DNA of 64,000 bases from Herbaspirillum sp. GW103 (GTDB lineage Bacteria; Pseudomonadota; Gammaproteobacteria; Burkholderiales; Burkholderiaceae_D), in the NCBI RefSeq assembly GCF_000261365.1, contig NZ_AJVC01000003.1, positions 868,001-932,000 of the forward strand, written 5' to 3'. A program made the translations under genes and the position numbers. This document shows, in pieces, positions 27,000-35,392 of the stretch (position 1 is its first letter; each line of letters starts with the position of its first letter). The notes beneath the pieces were generated by a model. That model did no database searches. It had not been told where the DNA came from and was given only the letters and a program-made list of their open reading frames with translations.

Positions 27000-28382
27000 A
27001 TGGCGAAGGTCAAGACCAATTACACCTGTACCGAATGCGGCGGGGTCAGCAACAAATGGGCCGGCCAGTGCCCGGCCTGCGGGCAGTGGAATACCCTGGT
27101 CGAGACGCTGGTGGAGAGCGGCGGCAATCGCTACTCGTCCACTCCGCAAAGCCTGGCGCAGACCGCACCGGTGTTGAGCCTGGCCGATATTGAAGCAATC
27201 GATGTGCCGCGCTTTGGCACCGGCATCGAGGAATTCGACCGGGTGCTGGGCGGTGGCCTGGTGCCGGGTGGGGTGGCGCTCATCGGTGGCGACCCCGGCA
27301 TCGGCAAGTCGACGTTGTTGTTGCAGGCGCTGGCCAATATTTCCAGGCTCAAGAAGGTGCTCTACGTGAGCGGTGAAGAATCCGGTTCGCAGATCGCCCT
27401 GCGCGCCAAGCGCCTGGCGGTGGATGCGCGTGCGCTGCAATTGCAGGCCGAGATCCAGCTGGAAAAGATCCTCGCCACCCTGGCCGAGCACAAGCCCGAA
27501 GTGGCCGTGATCGACTCCATCCAGACCATTTATTCCGATGCACTGAGCTCGGCGCCCGGTTCGGTGGCGCAGGTGCGCGAATGCGCGGCGCAACTGACGC
27601 GGGTGGCCAAGACTTCCGGCATCACCATCATCATGGTCGGCCACGTGACCAAGGAAGGCGCGCTGGCCGGCCCGCGCGTACTGGAGCACATCGTCGATAC
27701 GGTGCTTTACTTCGAGGGCGATACCCATTCCAGCTTCCGCCTGGTGCGCGCTTTCAAGAACCGTTTCGGCGCCGTCAACGAGCTGGGCGTGTTTGCCATG
27801 ACCGAGAAGGGCTTGAAGGGGGTATCCAATCCCTCGGCCCTGTTCCTCTCGCAGCACGAAAACCAGGTGCCCGGCTCCTGCGTCATGGTGACCCAGGAGG
27901 GGACGCGGCCCCTGCTGGTGGAAATCCAGGCGCTGGTGGACAGTTCGCACGTACCCAATGCGCGCCGTCTCTCGGTCGGTCTGGAGCAGAACCGCCTGGC
28001 CATGCTGCTGGCCGTGCTGCACCGGCATGCGGGCGTGGCGGCTTTCGATCAGGATGTGTTCATCAATGCGGTAGGCGGGGTGAAGATTACCGAGCCCGCC
28101 GCCGACCTGGCGGTGCTGCTGGCGATCAATTCCTCCATGCGCAACAAACCCTTGCCACGTGGACTGGTGGTGTTCGGGGAAGTGGGGCTGGCCGGCGAGA
28201 TCCGTCCGGCACCGCGCGGTCAGGAACGCTTGCGGGAGGCGGCCAAGCTCGGTTTCTCCATGGCGGTGATCCCCAAGGCCAATGCGCCCAAGCAGCCCAT
28301 CGAGGGGCTGCGAGTCATTGCGGTGGAGCGCATCGATGATGCCTTGCAGAAAGCGCGCGAGATCGACGATTACGCTGCCTGA
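27000..28382 (+). CDS. radA: DNA repair protein RadA
   Basis: A RecA-like ATPase that promotes branch migration in recombination. The 460-residue protein has an N-terminal zinc finger (C10, C13, C24, C27), Walker A GGDPGIGKST (near residues 97-104), the RadA-specific KNRFG motif (AFKNRFGAVNELGVF), and a Lon-like C-terminal domain (QDVFINAVGGVKITEP, then GEVGLAGEIRPAPRGQERLREA). It starts 83 bp after alr on the same strand. Confidence 0.96.
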   Translation: MAKVKTNYTCTECGGVSNKWAGQCPACGQWNTLVETLVESGGNRYSSTPQSLAQTAPVLSLADIEAIDVPRFGTGIEEFDRVLGGGLVPGGVALIGGDPGIGKSTLLLQALANISRLKKVLYVSGEESGSQIALRAKRLAVDARALQLQAEIQLEKILATLAEHKPEVAVIDSIQTIYSDALSSAPGSVAQVRECAAQLTRVAKTSGITIIMVGHVTKEGALAGPRVLEHIVDTVLYFEGDTHSSFRLVRAFKNRFGAVNELGVFAMTEKGLKGVSNPSALFLSQHENQVPGSCVMVTQEGTRPLLVEIQALVDSSHVPNARRLSVGLEQNRLAMLLAVLHRHAGVAAFDQDVFINAVGGVKITEPAADLAVLLAINSSMRNKPLPRGLVVFGEVGLAGEIRPAPRGQERLREAAKLGFSMAVIPKANAPKQPIEGLRVIAVERIDDALQKAREIDDYAA

Positions 28383-28405
28383 ATCCCCGTCGGCAGTGGA
28401 GCCCT

Positions 28406-28975
28406 TCAGCCGGGCGTGTCGAAGGTGACGATGACCTGGTTGATCTCGCCCTTGATGGGGGGCTCGCCCGTGCGTGCCGTGCCGCGCAGGCTGTAATGCA
28501 GCTGGAACGGCTGGCGGGCATCGCGCCCGTTGAAGAAATCGGTACTGCCGGCACTGGTCTGACTCACGTCCCAGCACACGCCCGCATCCTTCCAGCACAG
28601 CCTGGCCTCGAAGCCGGGGGGCTTGCTGGCCAGGGTATAGCGCCAGCTGACCTTGCGAATGGTTGCGCCCGGCGGTACCTGTCCCACCACCGTGAATTGC
28701 GTGATGTAGTCGGCGTTGCGGGCGCGGATATCCGGACCGGGTACGTCAGAGGCATAGGCACCGGACGGTCCGCCATGGGCCGGCGTGATATTGAGCGGCG
28801 AGGGACCGCTTGGCGTTACCGGCGAGAGGATCACGATGGGGCGCTTGCTGCCGTCGCTGCCGGCGGCGGGAATGCTCAGGTTGCGGTCTGCATAGGTCTG
28901 CGCCCACGCCAGTGCGGGCAGGGCAGCCGCCAGAAGCCAGGGCAGCAGGCGCCGGATGAATGCCCGCTCAGGCAT
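28406..28975 (-). CDS. FlhE-like periplasmic protein in the ompR-envZ operon
   Basis: A 189-residue protein with a signal peptide (about residues 1-25, LPWLLAAALPALAWA). The C-terminal two thirds resemble the flagellar protein FlhE: VSWRYTLASKPPGFEARLCW, two cysteines in the CWKDAGVCW region, then PFQLHYSLRG and the ending INQVIVTF. FlhE is a periplasmic protein tied to flagellar export in enterobacteria, where it sits behind flhBA. Here it overlaps the end of the histidine kinase gene by 8 bp, far from flagellar genes, so the role may differ. The match is by eye; an unrelated beta-fold protein is possible. Confidence 0.65.
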   Translation of the reverse strand: MPERAFIRRLLPWLLAAALPALAWAQTYADRNLSIPAAGSDGSKRPIVILSPVTPSGPSPLNITPAHGGPSGAYASDVPGPDIRARNADYITQFTVVGQVPPGATIRKVSWRYTLASKPPGFEARLCWKDAGVCWDVSQTSAGSTDFFNGRDARQPFQLHYSLRGTARTGEPPIKGEINQVIVTFDTPG

Positions 28976-30329
28976 GACGCCGATGCCCCTTCAAGGGCAG
29001 CGAAATCTGCACCAGCAGGCCGCCGTGGCTTTCTTCATGGCCCTTCAGGACCAGCTTGCCATTGTGCTTGAGCACGATGCGGTTGACGATGGCCAGCCCC
29101 AGGCCGGAGCCATTGGCCTGACCGCGCGCGCTGTCGAGGCGGGTGAAGGGGCGCAGCAGACGTTCACACTCGTTCTCGGGCACCCCCGGGCCATGGTCGA
29201 ACACTTCCACCAGGACATGATGCCCTTCGATGCGGCTGCGCAGATGAATCTCGGCGCAGTCGGTACCGGGCGTCTTGCCGTAGCGGCGCGCATTTTCCAC
29301 CAGGTTGCTGAACACCCGCGCCAGTTCGGTCGCATTGCCCGCAACCTCGGTGGCGGGTGTGATCTCGGTAGTGAGCTTGACGTCGGACAGGCGCGCCGAC
29401 TTGGCGGCCACATCGTCGAGCACGTCGGCCAGGTTGATGCTTTCCAGGCTGTTGGTATCGAAGGGCTTGGCGTAGTCGAGGAACTGGCCGATGATGCTGT
29501 CCATCTGCGCCAGGTCCGAGTGCATGCCGTCGCGCGATTCGTCCGACAGGTTGGCCATCTCCACTTCCAGCTGCATGCGCGCCAGCGGCGTGCGCAGGTC
29601 GTGCGAGATGCCGGCCAGGATCAGGGCGCGGTCTGATTCGATGCGATTGAGGTCGGCCACCATCTGGTTGAAGCTGCGATTGGCTTCCTCGATCTCGGTC
29701 GGGCCGGATTCGGGCAGCGGTTCCGGCTGGCGTCCCTTGGCGATGGCGCGGGCCGCTGCCGTCAGCCGGGCCAGCGGCTGGTTGATGAGGGTGGAGATGA
29801 AGACTGCCCCGATCAGTGACAGGAACAGCGCAATCGAACCCCATCCCAGCCATTGCAGACCCGAGGTGCGGTCCAGGCGGCCGCGGTCGAGCATGAGCCA
29901 GTACTGGTCATCGTCGATGTTGAAACTGATCCAGAAACCTTCCACCTCGTTGACGCTGGAGGCGAAGATGGTGTTCTCGTCCAGCGACTGGCGCACGTAG
30001 TACTCCAGCTCAGGCACGATGGGGGAGTCCTCGGGCGGTACGATGCGGTCGCTCTTTTCCAGCGGATAGATGCGGATGCCTTCATTGCTGGCCAGATCGA
30101 ACAGCAGTTCGCGCCGCATCTCGGGCGCCGAGTGCGTCAGCGCAGCGCGCGTGATGGTGACCACCGAGACGATCTGTGCGGCCAGCTGCTCGGCTCGCGG
30201 GCCGCGTTCGACCATGCGAAAGCTGGCTACCCAGGCCACCATGCTGGCGGTGATCAGGAAGGTCAGGAGGAAGAAGGTACGCCAGAACAGGCCGTTGCTG
30301 AACCATCCGGTTTGAGGGCGGGTTTTCAT
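28968..30329 (-). CDS. envZ: EnvZ-like sensor histidine kinase
   Basis: A 453-residue membrane kinase partner of OmpR. It has TM1 at about residues 15-36 (FWRTFFLLTFLITASMVAWV), a periplasmic loop to about 158, TM2 at about 162-180, then HAMP (LINQPLARLTAAARAIAKG). The H-box ISHDLRTPLARMQLE has phospho-acceptor H243. The HATPase domain has the N-box FSNLVENARRYG, DHGPGVP and GSGLGLAIVNRI. The start at 30329 is preferred; a start at 30398 would overlap ompR and has no signal. The end overlaps the FlhE-like gene. Confidence 0.9.
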   Translation of the reverse strand: MKTRPQTGWFSNGLFWRTFFLLTFLITASMVAWVASFRMVERGPRAEQLAAQIVSVVTITRAALTHSAPEMRRELLFDLASNEGIRIYPLEKSDRIVPPEDSPIVPELEYYVRQSLDENTIFASSVNEVEGFWISFNIDDDQYWLMLDRGRLDRTSGLQWLGWGSIALFLSLIGAVFISTLINQPLARLTAAARAIAKGRQPEPLPESGPTEIEEANRSFNQMVADLNRIESDRALILAGISHDLRTPLARMQLEVEMANLSDESRDGMHSDLAQMDSIIGQFLDYAKPFDTNSLESINLADVLDDVAAKSARLSDVKLTTEITPATEVAGNATELARVFSNLVENARRYGKTPGTDCAEIHLRSRIEGHHVLVEVFDHGPGVPENECERLLRPFTRLDSARGQANGSGLGLAIVNRIVLKHNGKLVLKGHEESHGGLLVQISLPLKGHRRHA

Positions 30330-30366
30330 CGGCAAGCGGCCTGCGGGTGAGGGGTGAAACGGGCGA

Positions 30367-31128
30367 TCAGCGCGGTTTCCCTTCCGGGATGAAGACATAA
30401 CCCAGGCCCCACACGGTCTGGATGTAGAGCGGATTGGCCGGGTCCGGTTCGATCAGCTTGCGCAGGCGCGAAATCTGCACGTCGAGACTGCGGTCGAATA
30501 CTTCATATTCGCGGCCACGGGCCATTTCCATCAGCTTTTCGCGCGACAGCGGCTGGCGCGCATTGCGTGCAAAGACCTTCAGTACCGAGAATTCACCGGT
30601 GGTCAGGGAAATGGTTTCGCCGCTCTTTTTCAGGGTGCGGGTGCCCAGGTCCAGGATGAAATCGCCGAATTCGAAGGTTTCCGGGGTTTCGGACGGTGCA
30701 CCCGGCAGCTCATCGGGGCCCTTGCGGCGCAGCACCGCGTTGATGCGGGCGACCAGTTCGCGCGGGTTGAAGGGCTTGGGCAGGTAATCGTCGGCGCCCA
30801 TTTCCAGGCCGATGATGCGGTCCACGTCCTCACCCTTGGCAGTGAGCATGATGATGGGCGTCTGGTCACCGGCACCGCGCAGGCGGCGGCAGATGGCCAG
30901 GCCGTCCTCACCGGGAAGCATCAGGTCCAGCACCAGCAGATCGTAGCGCTCGCGGATCCACAGCTTGTTCATGGCCTGGGCGTTTTCGGCCGTGACCACA
31001 TTGAAACCTTGCTCGGTCAGGTAGCGGCGCAGCAGGTCGCGCAGACGGATGTCGTCATCCACCACCAACACTTTGAATTGATTGGCGGATGTTGTCGTAT
31101 TAGTATTGTTGCCGTTGGTTGTATTCAT
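30367..31128 (-). CDS. ompR: OmpR-type response regulator
   Basis: A 253-residue regulator very close to E. coli OmpR in character. The receiver domain has the acidic pocket VVDDD and phospho-acceptor D68 in LLVLDLMLPGEDGLAICRRL, plus the ADDYLPKPFNPREL loop. The winged-helix domain has REYEVFDRSLDVQISRLRKL and ends QTVWGLGYVFIPEG. The N-terminus has an Asn/Thr-rich tail (NTTNGNNTNTTT). ATG at 31128 is chosen. envZ follows 37 bp later. An OmpR-box-like repeat lies 53 bp upstream, suggesting autoregulation. Confidence 0.95.
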   Translation of the reverse strand: MNTTNGNNTNTTTSANQFKVLVVDDDIRLRDLLRRYLTEQGFNVVTAENAQAMNKLWIRERYDLLVLDLMLPGEDGLAICRRLRGAGDQTPIIMLTAKGEDVDRIIGLEMGADDYLPKPFNPRELVARINAVLRRKGPDELPGAPSETPETFEFGDFILDLGTRTLKKSGETISLTTGEFSVLKVFARNARQPLSREKLMEMARGREYEVFDRSLDVQISRLRKLIEPDPANPLYIQTVWGLGYVFIPEGKPR

Positions 31129-31180
31129 GGTGCCTATGGTAGCGTCTTGGCGATTTTGAGCAAGTCGGGGCTGTTGATCC

Positions 31181-31206
31181 ATTACAAACTGTTACATACC
31201 TTACCT
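31181..31206. promoter_or_regulatory. Candidate OmpR box in the ompR upstream region
   Basis: ATTACAaactGTTACAtacc, followed by TTACCT, gives three hexamers in 10-bp phase (31181, 31191, 31201). Tandem GTTACA-like half-sites 10 bp apart are the layout described for enterobacterial OmpR binding. It lies between the divergent ompR and the small secreted-protein gene and could serve either. Confidence 0.55.
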
Positions 31207-31315
31207 TAATCATCTTATACCATCGCGGCCTGCGCCCTAAACTGGAATCACGTCGGGAAAGCACGGTGGTCAGCGCTTTCTCTTCCTGATTCTCTGTCTC
31301 CGGAAAAATCGCATT

Positions 31316-31597
31316 ATGAAGATTGCAGTCATCAACAAGCTATGTCTGGCAGCGATGCTGGCGCTCGGTGTGGGAGCGGCCGCGCTGGCTGGCCCACCCC
31401 AGGGCGGTCGGCCGATGCCGGGTCAGCCGGGTGACTTCAGGCAACGCGGTGGTGATTTTGCCCCGCAGGATCATCGCAGTCAGATCGCCAGTGATCAGGA
31501 GCAGCGCCGTGGCGGCAGACTCAGTGCCGATGAGCGGCGTGAGCTGCGTCGCCAGATCAATGAAGTCGGCCAGGATATCTACCGCGTCAAGCGTTGA
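31316..31597 (+). CDS. Small secreted arginine-rich protein of unknown function
   Basis: A 93-residue protein with a signal peptide (MKIAVINKLCLAAMLALGVGAAALA). The mature part is Gly/Pro/Gln-rich, then basic and helical (SADERRELRRQINEVGQDIY). Proteins ending in this ERR-LRRQI-E motif are frequent in Burkholderiales; the function is unknown. It is divergent from ompR and has its own terminator. The OmpR-like box 110 bp upstream makes OmpR control possible. Confidence 0.8.
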   Translation: MKIAVINKLCLAAMLALGVGAAALAGPPQGGRPMPGQPGDFRQRGGDFAPQDHRSQIASDQEQRRGGRLSADERRELRRQINEVGQDIYRVKR

Positions 31598-31633
31598 GTT
31601 CGGCCACCGGGAAAGATTCCCCTTTCTCCCAAT

Positions 31634-31666
31634 AAAAAGCCCGGGTGCATCGCATCCGGGCTTTTT
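31634..31666. terminator. Bidirectional terminator
   Basis: AAAAAGCCCGG (31634-31644) pairs with CCGGGCTTTTT (31656-31666), and the loop region adds TGC/GCA pairs. It serves the small-protein gene on the plus strand and the cystine permease gene on the minus strand. Confidence 0.9.
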
Positions 31667-31684
31667 CCTTGTGGCTGGCAGGCA

Positions 31685-32350
31685 TCAGTTCTCATGTGCC
31701 TTGCCCAGCCGCTTTTCCAATCGGTGCTGGACGGCTTCGAAACACAGGCTCAGGAGCCAGTAGATGCCGGCAGCGGCCAGGTAAAGCGGGAGCGGACGGA
31801 AGGTCACCGCAATGACTTCCTTGGTCGCCAGCATCAATTCCGTCACGGTGATGACCGAGACCAGCGAGGTATCCTTGATGAGGCTGATCAGGGTATTGCT
31901 CATCGAGGGCACGGCGATGCGCACCGCCTGCGGCACGATGATGTAGCGCAAGGTCTGGAAATAGGTCAGCCCGACGCTGTAGGAAGCATTCCACTGGCCA
32001 CGCGTTACCCCCAGGATGGCACCGCGCAGGCTTTCCGACAGGTAGGCCCCGGCATTGAGACTGAGCGTGAGCACGCCCGCCGTCAGCGGCGAGAATTCGA
32101 TACCGATGCCGGGCAAGCCGTAATAGACCACGAAGATCTGCACCAGCAGCGGTGTGCCGCGCATCATGCTGACGTAGATCGCCGCTGGCCAGTGAATCGG
32201 ACGCCAGGGCAGGATGCGCGCCACCGCCAGCACGAAACCCAGCACCAGTCCGCCGACCATCGAGGCCAGTGCGAAGAGCAGGGTATAGCCCACGCCCTTG
32301 ATCAGGGTAGGGGCGGCTTGCTGCAGCAGTTCGAGGATTTCCATAAGCAT
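31685..32350 (-). CDS. Amino-acid ABC transporter permease, cystine (TcyL/YecS) type
   Basis: A 221-residue inner-membrane permease of the polar amino acid family. It has about five hydrophobic segments (GVGYTLLFALASMVGGLVLGF and so on) and the coupling EAA loop (GVTRGQWNASYSVGLTYFQTLRYIIVPQAVR). It follows a cystine-type binding protein by 89 bp on the same strand, so the two form one uptake system. No ATPase gene is adjacent, unlike the usual tcyJ-tcyL-tcyN set. ATGs at 32350 and 32344 are both possible starts. Confidence 0.87.
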   Translation of the reverse strand: MLMEILELLQQAAPTLIKGVGYTLLFALASMVGGLVLGFVLAVARILPWRPIHWPAAIYVSMMRGTPLLVQIFVVYYGLPGIGIEFSPLTAGVLTLSLNAGAYLSESLRGAILGVTRGQWNASYSVGLTYFQTLRYIIVPQAVRIAVPSMSNTLISLIKDTSLVSVITVTELMLATKEVIAVTFRPLPLYLAAAGIYWLLSLCFEAVQHRLEKRLGKAHEN

Positions 32351-32356
32351 TCGAAT

Positions 32357-32386
32357 AAAAAAATTATCCCCGCAATGCGGGGATAA
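32357..32386 (-). terminator. Attenuating terminator inside the cystine uptake operon
   Basis: TTATCCCCGC (32364-32373) pairs perfectly with GCGGGGATAA (32377-32386) around a 3-nt loop. On the minus strand it is followed by seven Ts (32357-32363). It lies between the binding-protein and permease genes, so it would reduce permease mRNA relative to the binding protein. Confidence 0.8.
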
Positions 32387-32439
32387 GTCGTTCCGCCCGG
32401 ACCATGCCGGGCGGCGGGGAGCCCAGGATCAGGCGCGCC

Positions 32440-33243
32440 TTATTGTGCTTTCGGCGGCTGGCTCACGTCAATGCCGAACCACTTCTCGGAGGCGGCCTTG
32501 AAGCTGCCATCGGCCTTGATGTCAGCCAGGGCCTTGTTCAGCGCAGCCTTGAATTCCGGATTGCCCTTGCGGAAGGGAATGCCGATCTTGTCGACGGTGC
32601 CGATGGGGCTGCCGGCCTTCAAGGGCAGGTTGGTCGACTTCAGGATGTAGCCCACCAGCAAGCTGTCGTTGAGGGCAGCGTCGATGCGGCCAGCCGCCAG
32701 GTCAGCCAGATACTCGGGCGAGCCCGGATAGGTGCGCACGTCGATGCCCGGCACGGCCTTGGCCTTCTGCTCGAAGTTGGTGCCCTGGCCCAGGCCGAGC
32801 TTCTTGCCCTTCAGATCGTCCAGGCTCTTGAATTCGCGCTTCTCATCCTTGCGCACGATCAGCTGGGCGCTGGAGAGGGTGTAGGGATCGGAGAAATCGA
32901 AGGCCTTCTGACGCTCATCGGTGATGCCGACCTGGTTGATGATGACGTCATACTTGCCCGCACCCAGACCGGCCAGGATGCCGCTCCACTCGGTGGTGGT
33001 GAACACTGGCTTGACGCCCAGCTTGGCCGCCAGCAGCTTGGCCACGTCAACTTCGAAACCGGTCAGCTCGCCCGTCTTGGCATCCTTGAAGTTGAACGGC
33101 GGATAGTTGCCTTCCAGCGCCACCTTCAGCGTGCCGCTGCTCTTGACCGATTGCAGCAGGTCCGCTGCCGAGACGCTCAGGGAGGAGGCCAGCAGCGCCG
33201 CGCCGACGCCGGCCAGCAGCCATTGCTTGATGTTCTTGTTCAT
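32440..33243 (-). CDS. tcyJ: Periplasmic amino-acid binding protein, cystine (TcyJ/FliY) type
   Basis: A 267-residue solute-binding protein with a signal peptide (MNKNIKQWLLAGVGAALLAS SLSVSA). The family 3 fold is clear, and the sequence is close to E. coli TcyJ: SGTLKVALEGNYPPFNF, TGELTGFEVDVAKLLAAKLG, ITDERQKAFDFSDPYT, and SEKWFGIDVS at the end. It would deliver cystine or a related amino acid to the permease downstream. Substrate is inferred from similarity. AAGGAC precedes the ATG. A 135-bp gap separates it from yheS. Confidence 0.87.
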   Translation of the reverse strand: MNKNIKQWLLAGVGAALLASSLSVSAADLLQSVKSSGTLKVALEGNYPPFNFKDAKTGELTGFEVDVAKLLAAKLGVKPVFTTTEWSGILAGLGAGKYDVIINQVGITDERQKAFDFSDPYTLSSAQLIVRKDEKREFKSLDDLKGKKLGLGQGTNFEQKAKAVPGIDVRTYPGSPEYLADLAAGRIDAALNDSLLVGYILKSTNLPLKAGSPIGTVDKIGIPFRKGNPEFKAALNKALADIKADGSFKAASEKWFGIDVSQPPKAQ

Positions 33244-33378
33244 ATGTCGATGTCCTTATAAAAACTTTCGCCACAAAAACTGCGGCCAGGGCGCAATGAT
33301 GCCCTCGTTTTGCCCAACTGCAAGGGCTGGCTTAAGACATTGATGTAGAAAGCTTATGCCAGCCGCGGTTCCGCCGGC

Positions 33379-35361
33379 TCAAGCCTGCAATTGCTCCAGC
33401 GCTTCCTGCTGTTCCAGCCATTCGTTTTCCAGCTGGTCCAGTTCCTTGCTGCAATAGGCCTGATCGGTGATGAGGGTCTTCAGTTCTTCCTTGTTGGCGG
33501 CATCATAGATGTCGGGGCTGGCCAAACGCGCATCGATCTCGGCCTTGCGGACGTTGAGCTTGGCGATCTGCTCGTCGAGGCGCTTGATGCGGGCCTCGAT
33601 GGGCTTTTTCAGGGCCGACATCTTCTGGCGCTGCTCGGCTTCCAGGCGCTTCTGTTCCTTGCGGTCCACCAGCGAGGCCGGGGCCTCAGCCACCGGCTGG
33701 CTGGCTGCGGGCAAAGGCGCGGCAGCGGCCGCATCGTTGCGGGCGGCCAGCTTGGTCTTGAAGAGCCAGTCCTTGTAGTCGTCGAGGTCGCCATCGAAAG
33801 CTTGCAGCTTGCCTTCGGCCACGATCAGGAACTGGTCGGTGGTAGCGCGCAGCAGGTGGCGATCGTGGGACACCAGCACGAGGGTGCCCTCGAACTGCGC
33901 CAGCGCCATGGTCAGCGCTTCGCGGGTTTCCAGGTCGAGGTGGTTGGTCGGTTCATCGAGCAACAGCAGGTTGGGGCGCTGCCAGACGATCAGGGCCAGC
34001 GCCAGGCGCGCCTTTTCGCCACCCGAGAAGGGCGCGATGGACGACGTGGCCATGGTGCCGTTGAAGTTGAAGCTGCCCAGGAAATTGCGCAACTCCTGCT
34101 CGCGCACATCGGGCGCCAGGCGAGTCAGATGCCACAGCGGCGATTCGTCATGGCGCAGCATCTCCACCTGGTGCTGGGCGAAGTAACCGATCACCAGGCC
34201 CTTGCCCAGCCGCGCCGTGCCGGACAGCGGATCGATCTCGCCGGCTACGGTCTTGATGAGCGTCGATTTACCTGCACCGTTGACACCCAGCAGGCCAATA
34301 CGCTGGCCATTCTGCAGCGAGAAATCGATGCCATGCACGATGATCTTGTCTTCGTCCGGTGCACCGTTCTTGCCTTCGATGTGATAACCGGCGTTGACCT
34401 TTTCCATCACCAGCAGTGGATTGGGTGCGGACAAGGGCTCGCGGAATTCAAACGAGAATTCAGCTGCCGCCCGCAGCGGAGCCAGTTCTTCCATCTTGGA
34501 CAAAGCCTTCATGCGGCTCTGCGCCTGACGCGCCTTGGTCGCCTTGGCCTTGAAGCGGTCGATGAAGGATTGCAGGTGCGCGCGCTGGCGCTGCTGCTTC
34601 TCGATCATCCCCGCCATCAGTTCCAGCTGGGCCGAGCGCTGGCGCTCGAACGCGCTGTAGTTGCCGGAATAACGCTTCAACTTGCGATCATCGATATGAA
34701 CGATCACGTTCACCACGCCATCCAGGAAATCGCGGTCGTGGGAAATGATGAGCAGGGTGCCCTCGTAGCGCTTCAACCAGTCTTCCAGCCAGATGATGGC
34801 ATCCAGGTCCAGGTGGTTGGTCGGTTCATCCAGCAGCAGCAGGTCGGACGGGCACATCAGCGCCTGCGCCAGGTTCAGGCGCATGCGCCAGCCACCGGAG
34901 AAGCTGGCCACCGGCCGCGCCATCTGTTCCAGCGAAAATCCCAGGCCCAGCAGCAATTGCTCGGCGCGGGAGCGCACGGTATAGGCATCCGCATCGGCCA
35001 GGGCGGTATGCAGTTCGGCGATGTGATTGCCGTCGTGCTTGTCGTCCGGCTGGGCTTCGGCACGCGCCAGTTCGGCTTCCAGCTGGCGCAGATGGGCATC
35101 GCCATCGATGGCGTACTCGATGGCCGGACGGTCCAGCGCCGGGGTTTCCTGCGCCACGTAGGCCATGCGCCAGCGCGCCGGGTAGTCGATATTGCCTAAG
35201 TCGGCGTGCAGCTCGCCACGCAGCATGGCGAACAGGCTGGACTTGCCGGCGCCGTTGGCGCCGATCAGGCCGATCTTGTCGCCCGGGTTGAGCGTCAGGT
35301 CGACATTCTCCAGCAGTGGCTTGACGCCACGCTGGAGGGAAACTTGCTGGAAACGGATCAT
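33379..35361 (-). CDS. yheS: ABC-F family ATPase YheS
   Basis: A 660-residue ABC-F protein with two ABC cassettes and no membrane segments. These proteins act on ribosomes. Cassette 1 has GANGAGKSSL and SGGWRMRLNLAQAL; cassette 2 has GVNGAGKSTL and SGGEKARLALAL. The linker has the long helix with RAHLQSFIDRFKAKATKARQ. It ends with a coiled-coil C-terminal extension (IEARIKRLDEQIAKLNVRKAEI). The match to E. coli YheS runs the full length. It follows prmB by 31 bp. Confidence 0.93.
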   Translation of the reverse strand: MIRFQQVSLQRGVKPLLENVDLTLNPGDKIGLIGANGAGKSSLFAMLRGELHADLGNIDYPARWRMAYVAQETPALDRPAIEYAIDGDAHLRQLEAELARAEAQPDDKHDGNHIAELHTALADADAYTVRSRAEQLLLGLGFSLEQMARPVASFSGGWRMRLNLAQALMCPSDLLLLDEPTNHLDLDAIIWLEDWLKRYEGTLLIISHDRDFLDGVVNVIVHIDDRKLKRYSGNYSAFERQRSAQLELMAGMIEKQQRQRAHLQSFIDRFKAKATKARQAQSRMKALSKMEELAPLRAAAEFSFEFREPLSAPNPLLVMEKVNAGYHIEGKNGAPDEDKIIVHGIDFSLQNGQRIGLLGVNGAGKSTLIKTVAGEIDPLSGTARLGKGLVIGYFAQHQVEMLRHDESPLWHLTRLAPDVREQELRNFLGSFNFNGTMATSSIAPFSGGEKARLALALIVWQRPNLLLLDEPTNHLDLETREALTMALAQFEGTLVLVSHDRHLLRATTDQFLIVAEGKLQAFDGDLDDYKDWLFKTKLAARNDAAAAAPLPAASQPVAEAPASLVDRKEQKRLEAEQRQKMSALKKPIEARIKRLDEQIAKLNVRKAEIDARLASPDIYDAANKEELKTLITDQAYCSKELDQLENEWLEQQEALEQLQA

Positions 35362-35392
35362 CGGTGATTCAGACTCAAAGGGGCGCTCAGGC

